From contig JAHJDU010000504.1 of assembly GCA_018812385.1 (NCBI GenBank), positions 1 through 10,653 on the forward strand: DNA of 10,653 bases, read 5' to 3'. The notes under the pieces are model-generated. The model had not been told where the DNA came from, searched no databases, and was given only the letters and a program-made list of their open reading frames with translations. Source of the DNA: Pseudomonadota bacterium (GTDB lineage: Bacteria; Desulfobacterota; Desulfobacteria; Desulfobacterales; Desulfobacteraceae). Shown here in pieces: positions 1 through 6,263 of this stretch (position 1 is its first letter; every line of letters begins with the position of its first letter). The translations under genes were made by a program, and so were the position numbers.

Positions 1-267
1 AAAAATCTACCCGAAAAATCAAAAGCCAATCTGCGTGACCATATGGATGATTTGGAACTTATTTTTACAATGCTGGGCGAACGGGTTACAACAGAGATTT
101 CTAAAAATGAGCAACCTGATACATTCCCTGAAAACAAAAATGTTGCAAAACGAGGCGGTAAGGTTGCTGGAAATGCAAGAAAAGAGACAGAAAAAGAGTT
201 AGGTAGGACTGTTGTTTCAAAAAATAATTACCTGGATAAGGATAATGTGCCGGAGTTGGAGGAATAA
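1..267 (+). CDS. dinD: DinD-like DNA damage-inducible protein, C-terminal end (partial)
   Basis: The frame is open from the first base and ends in TAA at 265-267, so only the last 88 residues are seen. The internal ATG at 43 is not the real start, because the similarity begins before it. The visible segments KNLPEKSKANLRDHMDDLEL, IFTMLGERVTTEI, NVAKRGGKVAGNARKETE and VVSKNNYL match, from memory, the conserved tail of the DinD/BRO-N family found beside type I restriction loci and in SOS regulons. In that family a BRO-type N-terminal domain precedes this tail; it would lie left of the window. The biochemical role of the family is poorly known. In E. coli dinD is induced by DNA damage, and an inhibitory effect on RecA has been described. 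The next short reading frame starts 2 bases after this stop, which suggests co-transcription. The family is fairly sure; the symbol is by similarity only. Confidence 0.72.
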   Translation, partial: KNLPEKSKANLRDHMDDLELIFTMLGERVTTEISKNEQPDTFPENKNVAKRGGKVAGNARKETEKELGRTVVSKNNYLDKDNVPELEE

Positions 268-269
268 GG

Positions 270-428
270 ATGAACGAAGCACTTCAAAAATTCATTGGCG
301 CAGAAAAAAGCGATTTGTTTGATGTGTTGGAATATGTATTTAACAGCGACATTGGGTTTTTGCAGTCAAAAGCACATTGTTTCAGAATAGGTAGATATAA
401 TGAAACAATGTGCTTTATATTATATTAA
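270..428 (+). pseudogene. HsdR-like fragment (type I restriction R subunit, C-terminal region), truncated
   Basis: This is a 52-codon frame starting at ATG 270, two bases after the dinD-like stop, with GGAGG (256-260) overlapping the end of that gene as a ribosome-binding site. Residues 1-28 (for example ALQKFIGAEKSDLFDVLEYV) resemble, from memory, a segment in the C-terminal part of type I restriction HsdR subunits, a region following the helicase motor. After about residue 28 (near base 353) the resemblance stops. The remaining 24 residues look random and are partly encoded by the inverted repeat at 369-416. HsdR subunits are near 800-1100 residues and this family continues well past this segment, so the frame is a remnant or the first part of a split C-terminal piece cut off here. 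A DinD-type gene next to hsd genes is a known context. It could instead be a small unrelated ORF. No function is expected. Confidence 0.5.
369..416. repeat. Perfect 16-bp inverted repeat / hairpin between the hsdR remnant and ilvC
   Basis: The left arm 369-384 (AAAGCACATTGTTTCA) and right arm 401-416 are exact reverse complements separated by a 16-base loop. The hairpin begins 22 bases past the ilvC stop on the minus strand, where the right-hand side of the stem runs into TTTTGAC, so it could serve as the ilvC terminator. On the plus strand it is followed by AT-rich sequence with no clean T-run. The stem is long and AT-rich for an ordinary terminator, and it lies just past the point where the HsdR similarity ends, so a scar of an insertion or a recombination boundary is an alternative. 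The structure is certain; its role is inferred. Confidence 0.75.
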
Positions 429-437
429 ACAGGCTTA

Positions 438-1907
438 TCAAATGGGTTTCATGGCACTCATGTATGAGCGCAATTTTTTCCCAATGTGTTCAACGTCTGT
501 GGAACGAATGGCTTCATTGACCTTGATGAGCTTTGCATTGTCCACCCCATTGTTTTTAAGATCAAGCCCTTTACCGATGACATCAATATCCAGTTTTTTC
601 ATGAAATCTGCAAGCAATGGAATTGCTTTATGGTTAAAAAGGTAACAACCATATTCGGCTGTATCGGAAATGACCACATTCATTTCATAGAGTTTTTTTC
701 TTGCAACAAGATTTGCAATGAGGGGAAGTTCATGAAGTGATTCATAGTAGGCAGATTCTTCACCGATCCCCGTTGATACCATTGTATCAAATGCTAATTC
801 CACGCCTGCTTTGACAAAGGCAATCATGAGAATGCCATTGTCAAAGTATTCTTGTTCAAGGATGTCCTGATCCGTTGATGTGGATTGTTCAAAAGCGGTC
901 TGGGCGGTTTCATTTCTCCATTTGAGCAGGTCGGCATCATCATTTGCCCAGTCTTTCATCATGGTTTTAGAAAATTTTCCTGACATGATGTCATCCATGT
1001 GCTGGTGAAACATGGGTTCAAGAAGGGTTTTCAATTCATTGGAAAGTTCCTGGGCCATAAGTTTTGAGGGGTTGTCAAGGCGATCCATCATATTGGTGAC
1101 GCCGCCATGTTTTAATGCTTCGGTAATAGTTTCCCATCCATATTGAACCAGTTTTGAGGCATATTGAGGGTTAATGCCCCTTTGTATCATTTTGTCGTAA
1201 CACAGCAAAGACCCTGTCTGTAGAACACCGCAGAGAATGGTCTGTTCTCCCATGAGATCAGATTTTACTTCAGCTATAAAGGAAGAACGAAGAACGCCTG
1301 CCCGATTTCCGCCTGTACCGCAGGCATAGGCTTTGGCAAGCTCCATTCCTTCTTTTCTTGGATCATTCTCCTTGTGAACGGCAATCAGTGTGGGCACGCC
1401 AAATCCTCGTTTGTATTCTTCCCTGAGTTCTGTTCCGGGAGCCTTTGGTGCCACCATTATAACTGTGAGATCTTTTCTGATCTGCATGCCTTCTTCCACG
1501 ATATTAAATCCGTGGGAGTAAGAGAGACACGCATCCTGTTTCATCAAAGGCATGACAGATTCAATCACATTGGTGTGCTGTTTGTCCGGGGTCAGATTGA
1601 TCAAAAGATCTGCTTTGGGGATCAAGTCTTCATAGGTTCCTAATAAAAATCCGTTTTCCGTGGCGTTTTTCCAGGATTGTCGTTTGTCTTTAATGGCAAC
1701 ATCTCGAAGGGTATAGGATACATCCAGACCACTATCGCGCAGATTTAAGCCCTGATGAAGTCCCTGGGCTCCGCACCCGATAATGACAATTTTTTTGCCT
1801 TTTAGTGCTTCAACACCGTTGAAATCAGATGAATCCATCAAACTGCACTGGGACAGTTCTTCTAATTGTCGTCTCAATGGCAGGGTATTAAAATAATTTT
1901 CGCCCAT
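438..1907 (-). CDS. ilvC: Ketol-acid reductoisomerase, long class II type
   Basis: The gene makes a cytosolic enzyme of 489 residues that converts 2-acetolactate or 2-aceto-2-hydroxybutyrate to the dihydroxy acid, using Mg2+ and NADPH, in isoleucine/valine synthesis. The protein follows E. coli IlvC almost residue by residue: Rossmann loop GCGAQG at 44-49, Arg68 and Arg76 near the NADPH phosphate site, His132 and Lys155, Mg2+ ligands Asp217 and Glu221, then Glu389, Glu393 and Ser414 in the second half of the duplicated knotted domain. All catalytic residues are present and the length matches the long class II form (E. coli 491), not the roughly 330-residue class I form. The ATG at 1905-1907 is preceded by AGGAG (1914-1918 on the plus strand). 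It is divergent from an IlvY-type activator, with 205 bp between the two genes. No ilvB, ilvN or ilvD lies beside it, so it is probably monocistronic. Confidence is very high. Confidence 0.98.
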   Translation of the reverse strand: MGENYFNTLPLRRQLEELSQCSLMDSSDFNGVEALKGKKIVIIGCGAQGLHQGLNLRDSGLDVSYTLRDVAIKDKRQSWKNATENGFLLGTYEDLIPKADLLINLTPDKQHTNVIESVMPLMKQDACLSYSHGFNIVEEGMQIRKDLTVIMVAPKAPGTELREEYKRGFGVPTLIAVHKENDPRKEGMELAKAYACGTGGNRAGVLRSSFIAEVKSDLMGEQTILCGVLQTGSLLCYDKMIQRGINPQYASKLVQYGWETITEALKHGGVTNMMDRLDNPSKLMAQELSNELKTLLEPMFHQHMDDIMSGKFSKTMMKDWANDDADLLKWRNETAQTAFEQSTSTDQDILEQEYFDNGILMIAFVKAGVELAFDTMVSTGIGEESAYYESLHELPLIANLVARKKLYEMNVVISDTAEYGCYLFNHKAIPLLADFMKKLDIDVIGKGLDLKNNGVDNAKLIKVNEAIRSTDVEHIGKKLRSYMSAMKPI

Positions 1908-1959
1908 GGTATTCTCCTCGTTGATAAAATTTAAAAGTTTTATAAATTAAGCTATTGTA

Positions 1960-1988
1960 TTAATGAACTATATTTATTGTTGCGTCAA
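1960..1988 (-). promoter_or_regulatory. Candidate weak sigma-70 promoter of ilvC
   Basis: On the minus strand a good -35 (TTGACG, plus-strand 1983-1988) is followed after 17 bp by a poor -10 (CATTAA, 1960-1965). Transcription would start near 1953, leaving a leader of about 46 bases. A strong -35 with a defective -10 suits an activator-dependent promoter, and the LysR-type palindrome at 2004-2032 is centred about 65 bp upstream of this start. This is prediction by eye. Confidence 0.4.
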
Positions 1989-2003
1989 ATGAATGATTTG
2001 CAA

Positions 2004-2032
2004 TATTATATTTCAAATGTTGGAATATAATA
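2004..2032. promoter_or_regulatory. Probable IlvY operator (T-N11-A palindrome)
   Basis: TATTATATT (2004-2012) and its exact reverse complement AATATAATA (2024-2032) flank 11 bases, giving the T-N11-A geometry of LysR-type regulator sites. Its centre (about 2018) is near -65 relative to the predicted ilvC start, the usual recognition position for activation. Part of it, ATATTTCAAAT (2008-2018), recurs as an exact inverted copy at 2084-2094, close to the ilvY start; that may be a second contact site for autoregulation. E. coli IlvY likewise binds tandem operators between ilvY and ilvC. The palindrome is certain; the protein assignment is inferred from context. Confidence 0.55.
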
Positions 2033-2112
2033 ATAGGGGGTGACGTTGCTAATATTTATCTGAAACTCATGCCTTATTGCCAAATTTGAAATATAGTGTT
2101 AGATATTGAGAT

Positions 2113-2985
2113 ATGGACATTCGAAATTTAAAGCTTTTCAGACATCTTGCAGGAACCTTACATTTTGCAAGAACCAGCCAGGCATGCTATATCACGCCTT
2201 CAGCTTTGACACGGGTGATCCAGCGGCTCGAAGCAGAGCTGGGGGAAACGCTTTTTATCCGGGACAACCGGTCTGTGGAGCTGACCCCGGCAGGGAGTGC
2301 GTTTAAGAAATATAGCGACGATGTGCTACAGAGGTGGGACCGGCTCCATGACGAGCTGTCTTCTGAGGATATTCTGGAAGGCGAGCTCTCTTTGTATTGT
2401 TCTGTGACCGCAGCCTATGGCATTCTCCCCGGTCTTATGTCACGGTATCGAAAGGCCCATCCCAGCGTCAAAATACACCTTGAAACCGGAGATGCAGCCA
2501 AGGCCCTTCTCAAACTCTCAGCCCAGGATGCAGATATGGTAATTGCAGCGCTGCCAGATCTCTTACCCAAAGATTTTGTCTTTCAAACCCTGTTCCAGAC
2601 ACCCCTTGTTTTTATTGCCTCGCTGCAATATCCAGAGATTATCCTGCATGCAAAAGGAGGTATAGACTGGGAGCGGACTCCTTTGATTATCCCGGATCAC
2701 GGGTTGAGTCGGGATCGCATTGACCAATGGTTTGCCAAGGAAAATTTTATCCCCCATATTTACTCCCAGGTGGCCGGAAATGAGGCAATCATTGTCATGG
2801 TCAGCCTGGGCTGCGGTATTGGACTTATCCCCAGAATGGTGCTTGAAAAAAGCCCTTTTTTTAACAGGGTAAAGATTCTGGATGAAACTCCGGAACTGCC
2901 GCCTTTTGTTATTGGTCTTTGCACCCGGAAAAAGACCCTTGCTAACCCCCGGGTCACGGCATTATGGAACATAGCTAGTGTTTGA
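2113..2985 (+). CDS. ilvY: IlvY-type LysR-family activator of ilvC
   Basis: This 290-residue LysR-type regulator has a winged helix-turn-helix at about residues 1-60 (recognition region near 18-40, then LFIRDNRSVELTPAG), a linker helix to about 88, and an effector-binding domain to the end. Segments such as CSVTAAYGILP (96-106), HPSVKIHLETGDAA and ALGCG-like SLGCGIGLIP closely follow E. coli IlvY (297 residues), which binds acetolactate or acetohydroxybutyrate and activates ilvC. The divergent position next to ilvC matches the enterobacterial arrangement and supports the call. The ATG at 2113 gives the family's usual MD(I/L)R(N/D)LK beginning; the ribosome-binding site is weak. By eye the gene is richer in GC than ilvC. 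Its last three codons and stop lie in the left terminal repeat of the inserted element at 2974-3161, so the native C-terminus has been altered; the core effector domain looks intact. Confidence 0.93.
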   Translation: MDIRNLKLFRHLAGTLHFARTSQACYITPSALTRVIQRLEAELGETLFIRDNRSVELTPAGSAFKKYSDDVLQRWDRLHDELSSEDILEGELSLYCSVTAAYGILPGLMSRYRKAHPSVKIHLETGDAAKALLKLSAQDADMVIAALPDLLPKDFVFQTLFQTPLVFIASLQYPEIILHAKGGIDWERTPLIIPDHGLSRDRIDQWFAKENFIPHIYSQVAGNEAIIVMVSLGCGIGLIPRMVLEKSPFFNRVKILDETPELPPFVIGLCTRKKTLANPRVTALWNIASV

Positions 2986-3161
2986 ACGAAAACTCACCCA
3001 TCTACTGCGTTGCTGCAAAATCTTGCCAAATTATAAATCGGGCCTCATGTACAGTAGTACACTCCGGTTTCAAGATTTTTTGCGCCTTGTATATGGGCAA
3101 CTTTGTGAGCATAGCTCCTCTACGAGCCCCCCAAACAAGGGGTTTTCGGTCAGGCACTAGC
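2974..3161. mobile_element. MITE-like element (about 188 bp, IS630/Tc1-style TA duplication)
   Basis: The ends are inverted repeats: reading inward, GCTAGTGTTTGAACGAAAAC on the left (2974-2993) pairs with GCTAGTGCCTGACCGAAAAC on the right (reverse complement of 3142-3161), with 3 mismatches in 20. A TA dinucleotide borders each side (2972-2973 and 3162-3163), as expected for IS630/Tc1-mariner target duplication. The interior is an imperfect palindrome: CTCAC (2993-2997) against GTGAG (3105-3109), CAAAATCTTG (3016-3025) against CAAGATTTT (3071-3079), and a core TGTAC-AGTA-GTACA at 3048-3061. No transposase fits inside, so it would need one supplied in trans. It ends ilvY and sits 19 bp before the Nudix start. 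Copies elsewhere cannot be checked here, but the structure is strong. Confidence 0.72.
3127..3146 (+). terminator. Terminator-like G/C hairpin inside the MITE
   Basis: A C-run (3127-3132) can pair with GGGG (3139-3142) over a short A-rich loop, followed by TTTT (3143-3146). The short stem suggests a weak rho-independent terminator for ilvY, brought in by the element. On the opposite strand there is no T-run after the stem. Confidence 0.3.
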
Positions 3162-3180
3162 TAAGGAAAAATAAGGATTT

Positions 3181-3714
3181 ATGGATATTAAATTTTGCAC
3201 GGCTTGCGGGTCTCCAACCAAACAAAAAATTCCTTTTGATGAAGACCATGTCCGATCTGTATGTACAAACTGTTCCCAGATCCATTATAACAATCCCAAA
3301 ATGGTGGTGGGGTGTATCCCTGAGTTGAACGGGCAGGTACTTTTGTGCAAAAGAAATATTGAACCCAGAAAAGGCAAATGGACCCTTCCGGCAGGATATC
3401 TTGAAAACGGGGAATCTGTACAGGACGGTGCCATCCGGGAAACCCACGAGGAGACAATGGCTGACGTTAAAATCATTGAACCCTATCGCCTTTTTAATAT
3501 TGTTTTTGTTGATCAGATCTATTTCATGTTCAGGGCGCGTCTTAAGTCTGACAAGTTCGGGCCCACAAATGAAAGCACAGATGTCCGCCTGTTTGATGAA
3601 AAAGATATCCCCTGGGAGGACATTGCCTTTGAAGTGATAAAACAAACCCTTGAGCATTATTTCCAGGATAGGAAAAAAGGGATGTTCCCATTCAAAATTT
3701 TTGATCTTCGCTGA
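3181..3714 (+). CDS. Zinc-ribbon Nudix hydrolase (NUDIX_N_2 type)
   Basis: This 177-residue cytosolic protein should hydrolyse a nucleoside diphosphate linked to another group; the substrate (possibly an NDP-sugar or dinucleotide) is not readable. An N-terminal zinc ribbon uses Cys6, Cys9, Cys28 and Cys31, followed by the YNNPK..VGC motif typical of this subfamily (36-45). The Nudix box lies at residues 72-94: Gly72, Glu78, Arg86-Glu87 and Glu90-Glu91 are present, so the metal-binding glutamates are intact. The usual Gly after the last Glu pair is Met93 and the aliphatic residue after RE is Thr88. The tail (LFDEKDIPWEDIAFEVI..TLEHYF) also fits the subfamily. AAGGA at 3173-3177 precedes the ATG. 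The gene begins 19 bp after the MITE, so its original promoter region may have been displaced or replaced; it may be read through from ilvY. Family certain, substrate unknown. Confidence 0.88.
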   Translation: MDIKFCTACGSPTKQKIPFDEDHVRSVCTNCSQIHYNNPKMVVGCIPELNGQVLLCKRNIEPRKGKWTLPAGYLENGESVQDGAIRETHEETMADVKIIEPYRLFNIVFVDQIYFMFRARLKSDKFGPTNESTDVRLFDEKDIPWEDIAFEVIKQTLEHYFQDRKKGMFPFKIFDLR

Positions 3715-3727
3715 TTTGTTGTATTAA

Positions 3728-3810
3728 AATTTTTAGCCCACGCTATGCAAATTATGGTATAATATTAACAAAATTAGAGCTTAATTTGTTTTTAGGGCTG
3801 GCTAAAAATT
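3728..3810. repeat. Inverted repeat downstream of the Nudix gene
   Basis: AATTTTTAGCC (3728-3738) is the exact reverse complement of GGCTAAAAATT (3800-3810). The right arm can also form a local hairpin, TTTTTAG (3789-3795) with CTAAAAA (3802-3808) over a 6-base loop. The long version begins 13 bases past the Nudix stop and encloses the candidate promoter of the next gene. It may be a weak terminator, a regulator site or the worn ends of a small element. No role can be assigned. Confidence 0.4.
3758..3763 (+). promoter_or_regulatory. Candidate -10 box for the slyB-like gene
   Basis: A perfect TATAAT, preceded by TATGG, lies about 109 bases before the lipoprotein start. No convincing -35 is present at 16-18 bp upstream, so only the -10 is proposed. 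The leader would contain the right arm of the inverted repeat at 3800-3810. Confidence 0.3.
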
Positions 3811-3871
3811 GAATCCGCCTTAGTATTGCAGATATGCTTAATATTTAATTTTGTTTAAAAAGGATGGTGTT

Positions 3872-4342
3872 ATGAAAATTTTAAAATTCAAAGCAGGCAT
3901 AATTTTTTTTATGACGATAATTGCCGTATATTTGACAGGGTGTGCATCAAGCAGATCTGGCCAGGTGTATTCACGGGATCATGCAAGACAGGCTCAGAAC
4001 GTTGAAAATGGGACTGTCGAATCTGTAAAGGAAGTGGTGATTGAAGGGACCAAAACCCCTATTGGAACTGCTGCAGGTGGTGTGGCAGGCGGTGTCCTGG
4101 GCAGCACTGTGGGAGGAGGATCAGGTAGAAAAATAGCCACTGTGATCGGCGCCCTTGCCGGAGCTGCGGCAGGAACTATGGCAGAAGAAGGAATAACACG
4201 CAAACCAGGCCTTGAAATTATTGTGAAAAAAGACAATGGCCAGACCATTGTTGTTGTACAGGAAGCCGATGTCATAATCTCTGCAGGAGACCGGGTGAGG
4301 ATTATTACGGCGGCTGACGGTACGACACGGGTGTCAAAGTAA
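3872..4342 (+). CDS. slyB: SlyB/PcP-like outer-membrane lipoprotein with glycine zipper
   Basis: The 156-residue precursor has a signal peptide (MKILKFKAG, then a hydrophobic run to about 20) ending in a lipobox LTGC with Cys24 as the lipidated residue. Mature features are a short spacer, a glycine-zipper segment at about 65-103 (GTAAGGVAGGVLG, then a second GALAGAAAGT half) and a small C-terminal beta-rich domain (LEIIVKKDNGQTIVVVQE, then SAGDRVRI). This order and wording follow E. coli SlyB, a lipoprotein of the outer membrane periplasmic face linked to envelope stress and membrane-protein stabilisation. I chose ATG 3872 because AAGGA (3860-3864) sits 7 bases before it; a TTG at 3851 in the same frame would add seven residues ahead of the signal peptide. 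The gene ends 71 bp before typA with no obvious terminator, so the two may share a transcript. Symbol by similarity. Confidence 0.82.
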   Translation: MKILKFKAGIIFFMTIIAVYLTGCASSRSGQVYSRDHARQAQNVENGTVESVKEVVIEGTKTPIGTAAGGVAGGVLGSTVGGGSGRKIATVIGALAGAAAGTMAEEGITRKPGLEIIVKKDNGQTIVVVQEADVIISAGDRVRIITAADGTTRVSK

Positions 4343-4413
4343 TAGTTGCTCTTTTTATTTCCATGGTTATATTCTCCGGCTGTGAATAATCACGGGATAT
4401 TAACAGGAGAAGT

Positions 4414-6261
4414 ATGAAAAAAAATACAGAATATAATAATAGATTAAGAAACGTTGCCATCATTGCCCATGTTGACCATGGCAAAACCACCCTTGTTGAT
4501 GCAATGTTCAGGCAGAGCGGGCTTTTCAGGGAAGGCCAGCAGGTGGACGATCGCCTCATGGACAGTATGGACCTTGAAAGAGAACGCGGCATCACCATTG
4601 CAGCAAAAAATTGCTCTGTGACATGGAAGGGGGTTAAAATCAATATTATTGATACCCCGGGTCATGCAGATTTTGGTGGTGAAGTGGAAAGAGCACTTTC
4701 CATGGCGGACAGCGCGATTCTCCTTGTTGATGCATCGGAAGGACCCTTGCCCCAGACCCGGTTTGTTCTTAAGAAAACCTTTGAAGCCAATCTTCCCGTT
4801 ATGGTCATTATCAATAAAATTGATCGAAAGGATGCCAGACCCGACGAGGTTTTGGATTTGGTGTATGATCTTTTTATTGATCTTGATGCCACGGAAAAAC
4901 AACTTAATTTTACCTATATGTATGCCATTGGCCGTGATGGTATTGTTAAAAAAGAACTGGATGAGAACGTTGACAATTTAACTGCTTTATTTGATTTCAT
5001 AGTAGAAGAAATGCCAGCTCCGACCTATGATCCTGACGCTCCATTTCAGATGCTGGTTTCAGATCTTGGATATTCTGATTATCTTGGCCGGCTCGCCATT
5101 GGTAAGATATTTAACGGCAGTGCCAAGTTCAATGAAAATCTTGTGTGCATCAACGAATACAATAAACTTTTACCATTAAAGGTCTCCAAACTGCAGACCT
5201 ATGAAGGGACAATACTTTTACCGGTGGAGCAGGCTCAGGTGGGTGATATTATTGTATTGTCCGGGATTGAGGATGTCAAAATCGGAGACACCATCTGCAC
5301 AAAACAAGAGCCTGTACCCCTGACAAGAATCACAGTGGATGAACCCACAGTGTCCATGCGGTTTTCCATTTCCACATCTCCTTTTGCCGGCCGCGAAGGA
5401 AAATATGTTCAGTCCAGGAAAATCAGGGAACGTCTTCTTAAAGAAACCTTAATGAATGTTGCCATTGAAGTTGAAGAAAGCACTACGGATGAAAGTTTCA
5501 TAGTCAAGGGAAGGGGTGAACTCCAGCTGGCCATACTGATTGAAACCATGCGAAGAGAAGGATTTGAACTCTGTGTTGGTCGACCCAAAGTTATTTATAA
5601 ATATATAGATGGAAAAAGACTGGAACCCATCGAACACTTTTTTGTGGATTGTGAAGACGCTTTTATGGGAGTTGTAACGGAAAAGCTTTCTATCCGAAAA
5701 GGCAAGATGATCAACCTTGTGAACAACGGCAAGGGCAGGGTGAGAATTGAATTTTCAATCCCCTCTAGATCTTTGATCGGATACCGGGATGAGTTTATGA
5801 CAGATACCCGGGGAACTGGGATCATGAATTCTTATCTTTCAGGATACGAAGAATACAGGGGGGATTTTCCTGTTCGATTTAATGGGTCCATTGTTTCAGA
5901 CAGACAGGGCAAAGCCGTGCCATATGCATTGTTTAATCTTGAACCCAGGGGACAGATGCTTATTGAGCCTGGCACACCCGTATATGAGGGCATGATCGTT
6001 GGAGAACATAACCGGCATCAGGATATTGATGTGAATGCCTGCAAGGAAAAGAAACTCACCAACATGCGGGCATCTGGAAAAGACGAAAGCGTTATATGTT
6101 CGCCAATAAAGGTCATGACCCTTGAAAAGGCCATTCAATTTATTGCGGATGACGAAATGGTGGAAATCACGCCACTTTCCATACGTCTTAGAAAAAGCGT
6201 GTTAAATGCTTCCCAGCGCCAGGTTCTAAAAGCAAAACAAAAAAAGAAGGATAATAAATAA
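4414..6261 (+). CDS. typA: Translational GTPase TypA/BipA
   Basis: This ribosome-associated GTPase of the EF-G/LepA superfamily has 615 residues (E. coli 607) and acts in late 50S assembly and growth under cold or other stress. The G domain shows G1 AHVDHGKT (18-25), the switch motif RERGITI (56-62), G3 DTPGH (80-84) and G4 NKID (133-136). The EF-G-like beta-barrel, domain III and V homologues and the BipA-specific C-terminal domain follow (for example GRGELQLAILIETMRREG, then the region from GPRGQ-like EPRGQMLIEPG to the end). The G5 region reads YAIGRDG, where many family members have Ser in place of Ile. AGGAG at 4405-4409 precedes the ATG. The stop is 2 bp from the convergent HD-GYP gene, leaving no room for a terminator between them. 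Confidence 0.97.
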   Translation: MKKNTEYNNRLRNVAIIAHVDHGKTTLVDAMFRQSGLFREGQQVDDRLMDSMDLERERGITIAAKNCSVTWKGVKINIIDTPGHADFGGEVERALSMADSAILLVDASEGPLPQTRFVLKKTFEANLPVMVIINKIDRKDARPDEVLDLVYDLFIDLDATEKQLNFTYMYAIGRDGIVKKELDENVDNLTALFDFIVEEMPAPTYDPDAPFQMLVSDLGYSDYLGRLAIGKIFNGSAKFNENLVCINEYNKLLPLKVSKLQTYEGTILLPVEQAQVGDIIVLSGIEDVKIGDTICTKQEPVPLTRITVDEPTVSMRFSISTSPFAGREGKYVQSRKIRERLLKETLMNVAIEVEESTTDESFIVKGRGELQLAILIETMRREGFELCVGRPKVIYKYIDGKRLEPIEHFFVDCEDAFMGVVTEKLSIRKGKMINLVNNGKGRVRIEFSIPSRSLIGYRDEFMTDTRGTGIMNSYLSGYEEYRGDFPVRFNGSIVSDRQGKAVPYALFNLEPRGQMLIEPGTPVYEGMIVGEHNRHQDIDVNACKEKKLTNMRASGKDESVICSPIKVMTLEKAIQFIADDEMVEITPLSIRLRKSVLNASQRQVLKAKQKKKDNK

Positions 6262-6263
6262 AC

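Noticed and set aside
1..428. A new defence system at the left edge
   Set aside because: Only a DinD tail and a broken HsdR-like piece are visible; these are known parts of type I restriction neighbourhoods, and nothing else supports a new system.
400..740. Two rightward ORFs of 81 and 84 codons
   Set aside because: They lie antisense to the ilvC C-terminal coding region, which is conserved in every catalytic position; they are shadow frames.
2978..3164. Two overlapping 60-codon ORFs between ilvY and the Nudix gene
   Set aside because: They fall almost wholly in the MITE-like palindrome, lack ribosome-binding sites and show no recognisable protein features.
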